33,456 nt of DNA, from contig CALUGX010000129.1 in NCBI GenBank assembly GCA_944320285.1, positions 1 through 33,456 of the forward strand, written 5' to 3'. Every line of letters starts with the position of its first letter. Within the stretch, counting starts at the first letter, position 1. This DNA is from an uncultured Prevotella sp. Lineage in GTDB: Bacteria; Bacteroidota; Bacteroidia; Bacteroidales; Bacteroidaceae. The position numbers were made by a program, and so were the translations under genes. The notes beneath the pieces are model-generated. The model was not told where the DNA came from. It made no database searches and saw nothing but the letters and a program-made list of their open reading frames with translations. Shown here piece by piece: positions 8,297 to 17,991 of this stretch.

Positions 8297-9244
8297 TTAC
8301 TCGATGATGGTCTTATCGGTAATGATTTCATCAAATGATATTCCGAGCACATCGCAAATTATGGCCTCACGCGCATAAAGCCCGTTTTGCGCTTGTTGTA
8401 TGTAGTAAGCGTGCGGGTTGGTGTCAACTTCATACTCTATTTCGTTAACACGGGGCAGAGGATGCAGTATTTTCATGTTCTTGCGGGCGTTTTTCAACAT
8501 ATCATTTTTCAGGATATAGACGTTCTTTACCTTTTCGTATTCCATCAGGTCTGAAAACCTTTCTTTCTGTACACGCGTCATATATAATATGTCGGCCTTG
8601 CTTATCGTCTCGTCGTTGAACTCTGTATGCTCTTTGAACTTTATGCCATTCTCCTTGCAATACAACTTGTATTCGTCCGGCATTGCAAGCTCTTTAGGAG
8701 CTATAAAATGAAATGTCGGGTTAAAGTGGCGCATTGCCATGATCAACGAGTGTACCGTACGGCCATATTTCAAATCGCCAACGAGACAGATGTCGAGGTT
8801 GTCCAGTCTCCCTTGTGTCTTATATATTGAGTACAAGTCAAGCATACATTGTGACGGATGCTGGTGCGCCCCGTCCCCGGCGTTGATGATTGGCACAGGT
8901 GCTACTTCGCTGGCATATTGCGCCGCCCCCTCAATATAGTGCCTCATCACGATAATATCGGCATAGTTAGACACCATCAAGATTGTGTCTTTCAGCGTCT
9001 CGCCTTTGGTAGCACTTGTCACTTTGGCGTCACTGAAGCCTATTACACGAGCTCCAAGTCTGTTTGCCGCAGTCTCGAAGCTGAGCCTTGTACGGGTTGA
9101 CGGCTCGAAAAACAGCGTCGCCACCACTTTGCCTTTAAGAATTTCCCGGTTCGGATGTTTTTCAAACTCTTGCGCCGATTTTATCAAATATAGGATTTTT
9201 TCTTTTGATAAGTCGGCGATAGTTACGAAGTTATGTTTTCCCAT
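8297..9244 (-). CDS. pyrB: Aspartate carbamoyltransferase catalytic chain
   Basis: This enzyme condenses carbamoyl phosphate with aspartate, the first committed step of pyrimidine synthesis. The carbamoyl-phosphate loop STRTRLSFE, the [11 protein letters not shown] segment and HPLPRVNEI are all present. The start at 9244 gives 315 residues ([13 protein letters not shown]). An upstream in-frame ATG at 9283 would add 13 residues that do not resemble the family. Shared transcription with pyrI is expected. No good -7 motif was found upstream, so its promoter is unidentified. The gene is divergent from the penicillin-binding protein gene. Confidence 0.95.
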   Translation of the reverse strand: MGKHNFVTIADLSKEKILYLIKSAQEFEKHPNREILKGKVVATLFFEPSTRTRLSFETAANRLGARVIGFSDAKVTSATKGETLKDTILMVSNYADIIVMRHYIEGAAQYASEVAPVPIINAGDGAHQHPSQCMLDLYSIYKTQGRLDNLDICLVGDLKYGRTVHSLIMAMRHFNPTFHFIAPKELAMPDEYKLYCKENGIKFKEHTEFNDETISKADILYMTRVQKERFSDLMEYEKVKNVYILKNDMLKNARKNMKILHPLPRVNEIEYEVDTNPHAYYIQQAQNGLYAREAIICDVLGISFDEIITDKTIIE

Positions 9245-9322
9245 TAATATTGTGATTTCAAATTCGAGTGCTAAGTTACGCATTATTTTTAATTTATGGT
9301 CGATAAATCAAAAGAAAAATAG

Positions 9323-9331
9323 TATTTTTGC
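9323..9331 (+). promoter_or_regulatory. Promoter -7 element of the penicillin-binding protein gene
   Basis: TATTTTTGC fits TAnnTTTGC and lies 29 bases before the ATG at 9361. No clear -33 TTTG is visible. It overlaps the longer upstream reading frame (from 9328), supporting the later start codon. Confidence 0.5.
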
Positions 9332-9360
9332 AGCTAATTAGTTCATATCCATATTATATA

Positions 9361-11661
9361 ATGAGAAAAGCATTTGTACGCGTATTGTGGGGACTTCTTT
9401 GCGCCTCAATAATTTTTTTGGCAATAGCGTTCACGTCTATTTGGTTTGGTTGGATAGGCTATATGCCTGACATCGCCGATTTGCAGAACCCCATCAGTAA
9501 GTACGCCTCACAAGTGTATTCGGTTGACGGCAAAATACTTGGCACGTATAGCATGAACCGTGAGAACCGCATACTTGTGGATTATGACAACCTTTCACCG
9601 TATCTTGTCAAGGCCCTTGTTGCCACTGAGGACGAAAGGTTTTACGACCATTCGGGTATAGACTTCATAGCGTTGACACGCGCGGTGGTGAAACGCGGCA
9701 TACTTGGACAGAAGAGCGCGGGTGGCGGCTCCACTATTACCCAGCAGCTTGCCAAGCAGTTGTATTCAGCCACGGCCAAGAGTACGCTCGAACGAGTGAT
9801 GCAGAAACCTATTGAATGGGTAATCGCCGTAAAGCTCGAACGGTTTTACACCAAGGAGGAAATCATCATGATGTATCTTAATTACTTCGACTTCCTCCAT
9901 AACGCCGTCGGTATAAAGACCGCTTCCGACGTTTATTTCCGTAAAGAACCAAAGAACCTGAACCTCACTGAGGCCGCGACATTGATAGGTCTTTGTAAAA
10001 ATCCATCTTATTTCAATCCCGTAAGATTTCCAGACAGGTGCATCGAACGGCGTAATGTAGTGCTTGGACAGATGCTCAAGGTCGGTTACATTTCCGAAAG
10101 CGAATACCGTGAGGCACACGATGCGCCCCTTACGTTAAACTTTCACCGTATCGACCATAAAGACGGTATGGCCACATATTTCAGGGAGTTCCTTCGCCGC
10201 TACATCATGGCTGAAAAACCGAAACCGGACGATTATCCGTCATGGAACCGCGTGCAGTATTCCATCGACTCTACTGCTTGGGAGAATGATCCGCTCTATG
10301 GCTGGTGTAACAAGAATTTTAAGAAGAACGGCGAGCCGTACAACGTTTACACCGACGGCTTGAAGATATTTACGACGATAGACTCTCGAATGCAGCGTTA
10401 CGCAGAGGAAGCCGTCTTGCAGCACGTAGGCCATTATCTACAGCCGGCGTTTTCGAAGGAAAACAGGAATAAGCCAAACGCCCCGTTTACCAATGCCCTG
10501 ACGCCGGCCGAGGTGCGCGGTATACTCAACCGTTCGATACGCCAGAGTGAACGTTACCGGGCTATGAAGGAGCAGGGGGCTACGGACGAAGAAATACAAA
10601 AGGCGTTCCGCACACCGGTGGAGATGTCCGTATTCACTTACCATGGCGATGTTGACACTGTAATGACGCCGCTTGACTCGATACGTTACATCAAGTCTTT
10701 TCTCCGCGCCGGCTTTGTAAGCATGGATCCGCGCAACGGGGCTGTCAAGGCCTACGTCGGCGGTGTGGATTTCACGTACTTCACGTATGATATGGCGACA
10801 CAGGGCCGCCGTCAGGTCGGCTCTACCATCAAACCTTTCCTTTATGCTTTGTGTATGTCAAACGGAATGTCGCCTTGCGACGTTGCTCCTAACGTGCAAC
10901 AGACTTACGGCAATTGGACTCCACGTAACGGTAGCCGAGCGCGTTATGGTCAGATGGTTACGCTCAAATGGGGGTTGGCGCAGTCGAACAACTGGATTTC
11001 GGCCTACCTCATGAGCCGCCTCAACCCGCAAGACTTCTTACACATACTTAATGACTTCGGTATCAACACCTTCGGCGCTTACCCCTCTATGGTGCTCTGC
11101 TTGGGGCCTAACGAAGTGTCGGTGAGCGAGATGGTAAGTGCATATACTACCTTCGCAAACAACGGAATACACAGTTCGCCGATGTATGTCACCAAGATTG
11201 AAGACAACGAGGGCAATATTGTTGCGACCTTTCAACCACGCATGAACGAAGTTATCAGTGAGGAGAGTACTTACAAGATGCTTGAGATGCTACGTGCCGT
11301 GATGAACGGAGGTACGGGCAGCCGCATGAGGTATCGTTACAATATTGATTGCGACATGGGCGGAAAGACTGGTACTACCAACCGCAACGCCGATGCTTGG
11401 TTCATGGGGTTCACACCGTCACTTGTCAGTGGCTGCTGGGTGGGCGGTGAAGACCGTGACATCCACTTTGACTCAACACGTATGGGGCAGGGCGCAAATA
11501 TGGCTCTACCCGTATGGGCGTTATATATGAAAAAGGTGTTCTCCGACCGCTCGTTGGGATACGACCCCAGCGAAAAGTTTGACATTCCGGAAGATTTCAA
11601 TCCCTGTTCGTCTGAATTCGACGACTACGTGCCCGGCGGCATAGAGGAAGTCTTCGAGTAA
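9361..11661 (+). CDS. Class A penicillin-binding protein (PBP1A-type)
   Basis: This 766-residue bifunctional peptidoglycan synthase has one N-terminal membrane anchor (~8-32). The GT51 glycosyltransferase domain follows, with E90 in ATEDERFYDHSG as the likely catalytic acid and GGSTITQQLAKQL at ~122-134. The C-terminal transpeptidase domain has S488-T-I-K491 (active-site serine), S542-N-N544 and K669-T-G. All key residues of both activities are intact and the length is typical. It polymerises and cross-links glycan strands at the outer face of the inner membrane. The start at 9361 is preferred because the -7 element overlaps the longer frame. It is a single-gene unit ending at a strong terminator. 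Confidence 0.95.
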   Translation: MRKAFVRVLWGLLCASIIFLAIAFTSIWFGWIGYMPDIADLQNPISKYASQVYSVDGKILGTYSMNRENRILVDYDNLSPYLVKALVATEDERFYDHSGIDFIALTRAVVKRGILGQKSAGGGSTITQQLAKQLYSATAKSTLERVMQKPIEWVIAVKLERFYTKEEIIMMYLNYFDFLHNAVGIKTASDVYFRKEPKNLNLTEAATLIGLCKNPSYFNPVRFPDRCIERRNVVLGQMLKVGYISESEYREAHDAPLTLNFHRIDHKDGMATYFREFLRRYIMAEKPKPDDYPSWNRVQYSIDSTAWENDPLYGWCNKNFKKNGEPYNVYTDGLKIFTTIDSRMQRYAEEAVLQHVGHYLQPAFSKENRNKPNAPFTNALTPAEVRGILNRSIRQSERYRAMKEQGATDEEIQKAFRTPVEMSVFTYHGDVDTVMTPLDSIRYIKSFLRAGFVSMDPRNGAVKAYVGGVDFTYFTYDMATQGRRQVGSTIKPFLYALCMSNGMSPCDVAPNVQQTYGNWTPRNGSRARYGQMVTLKWGLAQSNNWISAYLMSRLNPQDFLHILNDFGINTFGAYPSMVLCLGPNEVSVSEMVSAYTTFANNGIHSSPMYVTKIEDNEGNIVATFQPRMNEVISEESTYKMLEMLRAVMNGGTGSRMRYRYNIDCDMGGKTGTTNRNADAWFMGFTPSLVSGCWVGGEDRDIHFDSTRMGQGANMALPVWALYMKKVFSDRSLGYDPSEKFDIPEDFNPCSSEFDDYVPGGIEEVFE

Positions 11662-11710
11662 CGTTTTTCTGTGTATAGACCACATATTTTTAGGGCTAAA
11701 TATAAAAGAA

Positions 11711-11738
11711 AAAGGCGGTTGTTTTTACCGCCTTTTTT
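11711..11738 (+). terminator. Intrinsic terminator after the penicillin-binding protein gene
   Basis: AAAGGCGGT (11711-11719) pairs perfectly with ACCGCCTTT (11727-11735) around a T-rich loop and runs into Ts to 11738. It also lies downstream of the two minus-strand tRNA genes, and the A-rich left flank would allow it to stop them too. Confidence 0.9.
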
Positions 11739-11773
11739 ATGTAATTGTCTGATTTTCAGTAATTTAATAAAAG

Positions 11774-11846
11774 AGCGGTAAACGAGGCTCGAACTCGCGA
11801 CCCCCAGCTTGGGAAGCTAGTGCTCTACCAACTGAGCTATTACCGC
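11774..11846 (-). tRNA. tRNA-Gly (anticodon CCC)
   Basis: The 73-base tRNA folds with acceptor GCGGTAA/TTACCGC, D-arm AGCTCAGTTGGTAGAGC, anticodon stem CTAGC/GCTGG with loop TTCCCAA (anticodon CCC, reading GGG), and a T-arm with TTCGAGC. No CCA is encoded, as usual in Bacteroidetes. It is in tandem with tRNA-Thr and shares its promoter. Confidence 0.95.
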
Positions 11847-11860
11847 AACATTCTCCTAAG

Positions 11861-11933
11861 AGCCGATACCGGGACTCGAACCCGGGACCTATTCATTACG
11901 AATGAATTGCTCTACCAACTGAGCCATATCGGC
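11861..11933 (-). tRNA. tRNA-Thr (anticodon CGT)
   Basis: The 73-base tRNA has acceptor GCCGATA/TATCGGC, anticodon stem ATTCA/TGAAT with loop TTCGTAA (anticodon CGT, reading ACG), and T-arm CCGGG TTCGAGT CCCGG. CCA is not encoded. It lies 14 bases before tRNA-Gly. A -7 promoter element is just upstream. Confidence 0.95.
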
Positions 11934-11950
11934 GTTCTTTTTTGAACGGT

Positions 11951-11959
11951 GCAAAGGTA
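11951..11959 (-). promoter_or_regulatory. Promoter -7 element of the tRNA pair
   Basis: On the minus strand it reads TACCTTTGC, a full match to TAnnTTTGC, 17 bases before the 5' end of tRNA-Thr. No TTTG is seen at the -33 distance. It separates tRNA transcription from uvrA. Confidence 0.6.
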
Positions 11960-12039
11960 TAAAATTTTATTTAATCACGTGAATTTGTTAGTGTGCAATC
12001 ATTATATTTTAACTTATTTTTTCAAATCACACTATAAAA

Positions 12040-14859
12040 TCATTGATATTTAATGTTTAATTTCTTTTTAAGGTACTCACCTGTAATACTTTCTTTGCAT
12101 TTTACAATGCCCTCAGGGGTTCCAGAAAAAATGAGTTTTCCACCTTTATCACCACCATCCGGTCCCAAATCTATTATGTGATCTGCACATTTCGCCACAT
12201 CCAAGTTATGCTCTATCACAACCACAGTGTGCCCATGACAGATTAAAACATCAAAAGCCTTTAAAAGTTTTTTTATGTCATGAAAATGCAAACCAGTCGT
12301 AGGTTCATCAAAAATAAATAGGGTAGGGTCGCACTTTTCTTGACTCAAAAAATAAGCCAACTTAACACGTTGATTTTCTCCGCCTGATAAAGTAGACGAA
12401 CTTTGTCCGAGTTTAATATAGCCAAGCCCCACATCAACTAAGGGCTTAAGTTTTCGTACAATGGAGTCTTGTCCGTTTTGGCCGAAAAAAACAATCGCTT
12501 CCTCAACTGTCATTTGCAGAACATCAAATATGTTCTTACCACAGAATTTCACATCGAGCACATCTGACTTAAATCTTTTTCCATGACACGCGTCACACTC
12601 AAGTTCCAAATCAGCCATGAATTGCATCTCCACGGTTATTACCCCTGTCCCTTTACAAGTCTCACAACGTCCTCCGTCTGTATTAAACGAAAAATATTGT
12701 GCTGTAAATCCCATTTGCTGTGCCAATGGTTGTTCGGCAAAAATCTGTCTAATGTCATCAAATGCCTTAACATATGTCACAGGATTAGAGCGCGAACTTT
12801 TCCCTATGGGATTTTGATTTACCATTTCTACGTGCCGTATGCCTTTCCAGTCACCATCCAATCCTGCAAATTCTCCAGGCACATCAGCCACTTCATCAAG
12901 TTTGCGCTTTAACGCCGGGAATAAAATACCTCTTACCAATGACGACTTTCCTGAACCACTAACCCCTGTGACTACCGTCAAGACATTCATTGGAAATTTC
13001 ACATCAATGCCCTTCAAGTTGTTCATCCTGGCTCCTTTCACAATGATACTTTTGTTCCAAGGCCTTCTACTTGATGGCAATGGTATATTTTCTTTTCCAA
13101 AAAGATATTTTACAGTATGACTATTTTGATATTTTTCTTCATCACCTTGACAAAGTTTGGAAGGAATACCGGAATACACAATTTCACCACCTTGGCTGCC
13201 TGCATCCGGTCCAAGGTCAATAAGAAAATCCGCAGACTTTATGATGTCTTCATCATGCTCCACCACCATCACAGTGTTGCCTAATAATTGCAACTCTTTC
13301 AAAACTTTTATCAGCCTGAATGTGTCACGGCTGTGCAGTCCTATGCTTGGTTCATCAAGAATGTAAAGTGATCCAACCAAACTACTACCTAAAGCCGTAG
13401 TCAGGTTGATACGTTGGCTTTCACCACCAGAGAGACTGCTTGAAGTGCGGTTTAGCGTTAAATATCCCAAACCTACTTCTACCAAAAAATGCAACCTGTT
13501 GTTTATTTCCGTCAACAGTCGCCTGCTTATTTCTTGCTCATGTTCATCAAGCTGCAAATTGTCAAACCATTGTTTCAAATTGGTAATAGGCATTTCAACG
13601 AGATTACTTATACTCATTCCGTTGATTTTCACATAATTAGCCTCTTTCTTTAGCCTTGTGCCCTTACATTCAAAACAAGTGGTCTTGCCGCGATAACGGC
13701 TCAACATTACACGGTATTGTATCTTATACTGGTTTTCCTTTAACATTTGGAAAAACGAATCGATACACACTTTTTCCCGCAATTCTCGTTTCGACTGGCA
13801 TGGCAGACCGTGCCAAAGCCAATCTTTATGCTTTGCTGACAGACTATAATACGGTTCAAAAATTGGAAACTTGTCTTTATCTGCCTGAAGGCAAAATTCT
13901 ATTTTCCATTGTTCCATCTTTTCACCGTGCCAACATTGCACACAACCATCATAAACGCTTAAAGATGGATTAGGTATTACCAACTTTTCATCTATGCCGA
14001 TGACATTTCCGAAGCCTTCGCAAACAGGACACGCGCCGATAGGGGAATTAAACGAAAACATATTGTCATTAGGTTCTTCAAAACATATCCCGTCAGCTTC
14101 AAACTTGTCTGAAAAGTCATAAGTAATATTTGAAGGAAAAAACACAAGCCTACATGAACCATCACCCTCATAAAATGCTGTTTCAACCGAATCATTAATG
14201 CGTGAAATAGTGTCTGTTGAATCGTCTACAGACAATCTGTCAATCAAAATAAACACATCTTCAGGCCTGTAAGCGTCCAGATTTTCTGCAATATCCTCTA
14301 TTTGCACGAATCCTCCATTATGATAAATACGAGAGTATCCCTGCTGTAAATACATTCTCAGCTGTTTCTCAAAAGAATAGCCCTCGTTTATATGCAAACG
14401 TGACAATATTACAAACTTTGTACCTTTAGAATAAGAAAATACGCATTTCAGTATGTCTTCACTGTTATGACGCTTAACCTCGACACCACTTATGGGTGAA
14501 TATGTGCGCCCAATACGTGCAAACAGCATTCTGAGATAATCATAAATTTCTGTACTCGTACCTACTGTAGAACGTGGATTTCTTGTATTTACTTTTTGTT
14601 CTACGGCGATGGCGGGGGGCAATCCTTTGATATAATCAAAATCAGGTTTGTTCATACGCCCTAAAAACTGTCGGGCATACGCCGAAAGACTTTCTACATA
14701 TCGGCGTTGTCCTTCAGCATAGAGTGTGTCAAACGCTAATGACGACTTACCTGAACCAGATACGCCTGTAACAACAATAAACTTGTTGTGCGGCACTTCT
14801 AACGAAATATTTTTCAGGTTATTAACCCTGACATTTTTGAGTTCTATACAGTCTTTCAT
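12040..14859 (-). CDS. uvrA: Excinuclease ABC subunit A
   Basis: This 939-residue DNA-damage recognition ATPase of nucleotide excision repair works with UvrB and UvrC. It has two ABC modules: Walker [10 protein letters not shown] at 32-40 with signature [10 protein letters not shown], and a second [13 protein letters not shown] with [13 protein letters not shown]. The second zinc module is complete (CETCKGTG and CDACHGKRF). The first is unusual. In place of the common CxxC pair it has a single C259 (GICFEEPN), then C277 and C280 (ACPVCEGFG), three cysteines instead of four. Length is typical. It could be one of two UvrA paralogues in the genome. Confidence 0.93.
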   Translation of the reverse strand: MKDCIELKNVRVNNLKNISLEVPHNKFIVVTGVSGSGKSSLAFDTLYAEGQRRYVESLSAYARQFLGRMNKPDFDYIKGLPPAIAVEQKVNTRNPRSTVGTSTEIYDYLRMLFARIGRTYSPISGVEVKRHNSEDILKCVFSYSKGTKFVILSRLHINEGYSFEKQLRMYLQQGYSRIYHNGGFVQIEDIAENLDAYRPEDVFILIDRLSVDDSTDTISRINDSVETAFYEGDGSCRLVFFPSNITYDFSDKFEADGICFEEPNDNMFSFNSPIGACPVCEGFGNVIGIDEKLVIPNPSLSVYDGCVQCWHGEKMEQWKIEFCLQADKDKFPIFEPYYSLSAKHKDWLWHGLPCQSKRELREKVCIDSFFQMLKENQYKIQYRVMLSRYRGKTTCFECKGTRLKKEANYVKINGMSISNLVEMPITNLKQWFDNLQLDEHEQEISRRLLTEINNRLHFLVEVGLGYLTLNRTSSSLSGGESQRINLTTALGSSLVGSLYILDEPSIGLHSRDTFRLIKVLKELQLLGNTVMVVEHDEDIIKSADFLIDLGPDAGSQGGEIVYSGIPSKLCQGDEEKYQNSHTVKYLFGKENIPLPSSRRPWNKSIIVKGARMNNLKGIDVKFPMNVLTVVTGVSGSGKSSLVRGILFPALKRKLDEVADVPGEFAGLDGDWKGIRHVEMVNQNPIGKSSRSNPVTYVKAFDDIRQIFAEQPLAQQMGFTAQYFSFNTDGGRCETCKGTGVITVEMQFMADLELECDACHGKRFKSDVLDVKFCGKNIFDVLQMTVEEAIVFFGQNGQDSIVRKLKPLVDVGLGYIKLGQSSSTLSGGENQRVKLAYFLSQEKCDPTLFIFDEPTTGLHFHDIKKLLKAFDVLICHGHTVVVIEHNLDVAKCADHIIDLGPDGGDKGGKLIFSGTPEGIVKCKESITGEYLKKKLNIKYQ

Positions 14860-14993
14860 TCGATTCCTTGAACAATTATTTTTATTGAGCCAGAAGCGGG
14901 TTATTAAACTTGCATAAATTCATATTTATCATAATGCCCGTTAGTTGACATTTTAAATAAGGTGTTATATCACATTATGGCATCTTATTATTT

Positions 14994-15908
14994 TCACCTA
15001 ACTCTAAGCAAGTCACCCACCTGAATTGAATAATCAGGTCCGAGATCATTCATCTTATAAAGACTCGACAGCCTTATTCCGTAATATTGGGAAATCGAAT
15101 ACATACTTTCGCCGACTTTTACCCTGTGCGGACGCTTCTTATAGGTCTTTTCCGCTTTTTTCTGTTTCTTCTTTAAATATATGATTTCCCCCGGAATCAA
15201 TTTGTCATCCTTATCACGTTCATTGTACTTCGCTATTTTTTTATATGATATACCGACTTCTTTACCTATCGATCTGAACGTATCTCCTGGTCTTGCTTTC
15301 AAATAATAATTCTTATTATAAATATGTATCGGATGTAAGTTCAAACCGGTACCAACGTCCTTTACAGACGATCGCTCCACCATGAACTTGTCATATTTCT
15401 TCGCCTTGTCATAATGATGCAGCTTATAAAGCTCGATAATGTTTATCAGCTGCTTGGCGTATGCGGGATTTGTGGCGTAACCACAACGCTTCAAGCCACG
15501 CGCCCAGCCCTTATAGTCTGTCTTTTTCAACTTGAACAGGCTGCGGTAACGCGGTTGACGCGATAGGAATCTGCTATGATCTTCATAGCTTTCATAAACA
15601 TCACGGTATGCCCTGAAACATTCATTTTTTGCGTCGTCGTCATGATATGATTTACCACCAACCCAGTCATGACATTTAATACCAAAATGATTGTTACTCT
15701 CGCGGGCCAGTTTGCTTTGCCCGGCACCGCTCTCAAGCAGCCCCTGGGCTAAGGTTATGCTTGCCGGGATGTCATATTTCAGCATCTCGGCGATGGCTAA
15801 ATCCTTATATTGGTCGATATACGCCTGATAGACAGAGTTCCACCTTAACTGGGCACTAAGCGAAAAACTTACCAATAACGCAATGGTAACAAATAACAAC
15901 CTTTTCAT
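14994..15908 (-). CDS. Secreted glucosaminidase with two LysM domains
   Basis: The ATG at 15908 gives 304 residues with a signal peptide (MKRLLFVTIALLVSFSLSAQ). A GH73-type N-acetylglucosaminidase domain follows, with the likely catalytic E59 in TLAQGLLESGAGQS and downstream SNNHFGIKC. Two LysM peptidoglycan-binding domains come next, one around ARPGDTFRSIGKEVGIS and one at the C terminus (HRVKVGESMYSISQYYGI). It probably cleaves glycan strands in the periplasm for cell-wall remodelling or separation. An alternative ATG nine bases upstream adds three residues. A good promoter precedes it and it diverges from the thioesterase gene. Confidence 0.9.
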   Translation of the reverse strand: MKRLLFVTIALLVSFSLSAQLRWNSVYQAYIDQYKDLAIAEMLKYDIPASITLAQGLLESGAGQSKLARESNNHFGIKCHDWVGGKSYHDDDAKNECFRAYRDVYESYEDHSRFLSRQPRYRSLFKLKKTDYKGWARGLKRCGYATNPAYAKQLINIIELYKLHHYDKAKKYDKFMVERSSVKDVGTGLNLHPIHIYNKNYYLKARPGDTFRSIGKEVGISYKKIAKYNERDKDDKLIPGEIIYLKKKQKKAEKTYKKRPHRVKVGESMYSISQYYGIRLSSLYKMNDLGPDYSIQVGDLLRVR

Positions 15909-15927
15909 CTGGTACACACAAATTTAT

Positions 15928-15959
15928 GCAAAAATAAGGCAAATATGTTTGTTCACAAA
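15928..15959 (-). promoter_or_regulatory. Promoter of the glucosaminidase gene
   Basis: On the minus strand, TTTG (15956-15959) and TATTTTTGC (15928-15936) are separated by 19 bases, matching both Bacteroidetes promoter elements. Confidence 0.7.
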
Positions 15960-15999
15960 ATTTTAGTTGATAAAATTCCATAATCTCGCACACATTATC

Positions 16000-16008
16000 T
16001 ATTTTTGC
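16000..16008 (+). promoter_or_regulatory. Promoter -7 element of the thioesterase gene
   Basis: TATTTTTGC fits TAnnTTTGC and lies 16 bases before the ATG at 16025, giving a very short 5' UTR. No clear -33 TTTG. Confidence 0.5.
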
Positions 16009-16024
16009 AGAAAAATATCAAATT

Positions 16025-16408
16025 ATGGAGACAGGTATTAAAAATTCTATCGAATTAACCGTTACTAACAACAAGACTGCCGCAATGATGGGCAGCGGAA
16101 CGCTTGCGGTTTTTGCCACGCCAGCGATGATAGCCCTTATCGAAGAAACCGCATGGAAAAGCGTCGCGCCACACTTGGAAGACGGCCAAGCCACAGTAGG
16201 CACGAAACTTGACATCAGCCATGTAGCCCCCACCCCGTTGGGTATGACAGTGAAATGTGAAACCGAACTGATAGAAGTAGACGGACGGCGGCTGAAATTC
16301 AAGGCTGACGTTTACGATGAAATGGGGATTATCGGCACAGGAACTCATGAACGGTTTATCATAAACGCAGAAAAATTCCAAGCGAAAGCTGATAGTAAGA
16401 AGGTTTAA
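16025..16408 (+). CDS. Hotdog-fold thioesterase, FlK-like family
   Basis: The 127-residue protein resembles the fluoroacetyl-CoA thioesterase (FlK) family of single hotdog domains that hydrolyse acyl-CoA thioesters. Recognisable parts are GSGTLAVFATPAMIALIEETA (cited only as a region, residues ~24-44), VGTKLDISHVAPTPLG and the closing GTGTHERFII. Threonine, glutamate and histidine residues likely to form the active site are present at family positions. The family is annotated after the fluoroacetate enzyme, but most members outside Streptomyces have unknown substrates, so no fluorine chemistry is implied. It stands alone, with a repeat between it and the next gene. Confidence 0.8.
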   Translation: METGIKNSIELTVTNNKTAAMMGSGTLAVFATPAMIALIEETAWKSVAPHLEDGQATVGTKLDISHVAPTPLGMTVKCETELIEVDGRRLKFKADVYDEMGIIGTGTHERFIINAEKFQAKADSKKV

Positions 16409-16438
16409 CAATACTCTGTAAACCATTGAAAATCACGA

Positions 16439-16615
16439 ATTTCTGTTTACGATACAAACACCGATGAAATGGGCTGAAACAAGCAGGCTTGCAAAAGGGC
16501 GTCTTTCGCATTGCGATTGATGGCTTTTTACGGTGTAATTGACGGCTAATCACACGATGATTTGCCGTCAATTACAAAACAGCCGATTTCATCGGGAATG
16601 TTCATACGCAGAAAT
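16439..16615. repeat. Nested palindromic MITE-like repeat
   Basis: Three nested pairs of inverted arms share one centre. ATTTCTG (16439-16445) pairs with CAGAAAT (16609-16615). CCGATGAAATGGGCTG (16461-16476) pairs with CAGCCGATTTCATCGG (16580-16595, one mismatch). GTAATTGACGGC (16535-16546) pairs with GCCGTCAATTAC (16564-16575) perfectly. It has no coding frame and lies between two genes on the same strand. The form suggests a non-autonomous mobile element or a dispersed structured repeat. No clear target duplication was seen. Confidence 0.6.
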
Positions 16616-16659
16616 AGGAAGTGAAGAGAAGAAATACATATAATTAATGTAATTGCATT

Positions 16660-17700
16660 ATGTTGGCATACACATATATCGGACCGCATAACTTTGCCTT
16701 TACAGACAAACCCAAACCAGTCTTGCAAGACGACCGTGACGCAATAGTGCGCGTAACCCTAAGCAGCATCTGCACAAGCGATTTACACATTAAGCACGGT
16801 AGTGTGCCGCGCGCAGTGCCGGGAATTACGGTCGGGCACGAGATGGTTGGCGTCGTGGAACAGACAGGGGCGGCCGTAACCAAAGTAAAACCGGGCGACC
16901 GTGTGGCCGTAAACGTGGAGACCTTTTGCGGTGAATGTTTTTTCTGCAAACATGGATACGTGAACAACTGCACCGATAAGGACGGAGGATGGGCTCTCGG
17001 ATGCCGCATTGACGGCGGGCAGACTGAATTCGTCCGTGTGCCGCACGCCGACCAAGGGCTCAACCGGATACCTGGTAGCGTCAGCGACGAGCAGGCTTTG
17101 TTCGTCGGCGACATACTCGCCACGGGTTTCTGGGCGGCACGAATATCGGAAATATCAGCAGAAGACACGGTGCTCATCATCGGTGCCGGGCCAACCGGAG
17201 TCTGCACATTGCTTTGCACAATGCTTAAGCATCCCAAGCGGATTATCGTTTGCGAGAAATCTGAAGAGCGCATACGCTTCATCCGCGAGCATTATCCCGG
17301 CATACTTGTGACTACTCCCGATGAATGCGAAGATTTTGTGATGCGCAACAGCGACCACGGAGGCGCGGATGTTGTCATTGAGGTCGCCGGTGGCGGCGAT
17401 ACGTTTCAGACGGCGTGGAAGTGCGCTCGCCCGAACGCCATTGTCACGATTGTTGCAATGTATGATAAGCCCCAGGTGCTCCCCCTACCCGATATGTACG
17501 GCAAGAACCTTACGTTCAAGACCGGCGGCGTTGACGGTTGTGATTGTGAAGAAATACTCCATTTAATCGAGCAGGGCAAGATTGACACCACACCTCTTAT
17601 AACCCATCGCTTCACTCTCGACGAAATAGAAACGGCATACAATATATTTGAAAACCGTAAAGATGGCGTCGTCAAAGTTGCGATTTACGGAAAAAGATAA
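16660..17700 (+). CDS. Zinc-dependent alcohol dehydrogenase (MDR family)
   Basis: The 346-residue medium-chain dehydrogenase/reductase oxidises or reduces an alcohol/aldehyde or ketone pair with NAD(P). Likely catalytic zinc ligands are C38 (SICTSDLH) and H60-E61 (VGHEMVG). The four structural-zinc cysteines C90, C93, C96 and C104 are all present (FCGECFFCKHGYVNNC). The Rossmann motif IIGAGPTG lies mid-protein. Length is normal. The substrate cannot be read from the sequence. It ends 14 bases before a 24-bp perfect hairpin. Confidence 0.9.
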   Translation: MLAYTYIGPHNFAFTDKPKPVLQDDRDAIVRVTLSSICTSDLHIKHGSVPRAVPGITVGHEMVGVVEQTGAAVTKVKPGDRVAVNVETFCGECFFCKHGYVNNCTDKDGGWALGCRIDGGQTEFVRVPHADQGLNRIPGSVSDEQALFVGDILATGFWAARISEISAEDTVLIIGAGPTGVCTLLCTMLKHPKRIIVCEKSEERIRFIREHYPGILVTTPDECEDFVMRNSDHGGADVVIEVAGGGDTFQTAWKCARPNAIVTIVAMYDKPQVLPLPDMYGKNLTFKTGGVDGCDCEEILHLIEQGKIDTTPLITHRFTLDEIETAYNIFENRKDGVVKVAIYGKR

Positions 17701-17714
17701 ATCTGCATAACCGC

Positions 17715-17770
17715 AAATGCTGAAGTTCCCGTTCAAATGAAGTGTTATTTGAACGGGAACTTCAGCATTT
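17715..17770 (+). terminator. 24-bp perfect hairpin after the alcohol dehydrogenase gene
   Basis: The arm 17715-17738 is an exact reverse complement of 17747-17770, with an eight-base loop. It starts 14 bases after the stop codon. The T-rich stretch (TCTCTTTTA) begins several bases after the arm rather than directly, so termination is likely but not textbook. The stem is unusually long for a terminator. Confidence 0.6.
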
Positions 17771-17835
17771 AGCATAGTCTCTTTTATATTAACGATATTT
17801 TAAACAAAAAAAATAAAACAATCAATTAAATTTAC

Positions 17836-17844
17836 TACATTTGC
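17836..17844 (+). promoter_or_regulatory. Promoter -7 element of the exported-protein gene
   Basis: TACATTTGC fits TAnnTTTGC. It lies about 150 bases before the preferred ATG at 17992. The -33 region is A-rich without a clear TTTG. Confidence 0.5.
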
Positions 17845-17991
17845 AACAAATTGAAAAAAGTATTATATAGTTGACTGTTTTTGCTGATTAAAATATTTAT
17901 CTTTGTTGATATATTTTCATTATTGTCGGCTATGCCGCAACATTATATTCGTCTGATATTGTCCATTATAATTCAACTAAAACTGAAATTT

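Noticed and set aside
9244-9360. pyrB attenuator or promoter in the divergent pyrB/penicillin-binding protein gap
   Set aside because: No minus-strand TAnnTTTG and no T-tailed hairpin could be found, so nothing is claimed for pyrB control.
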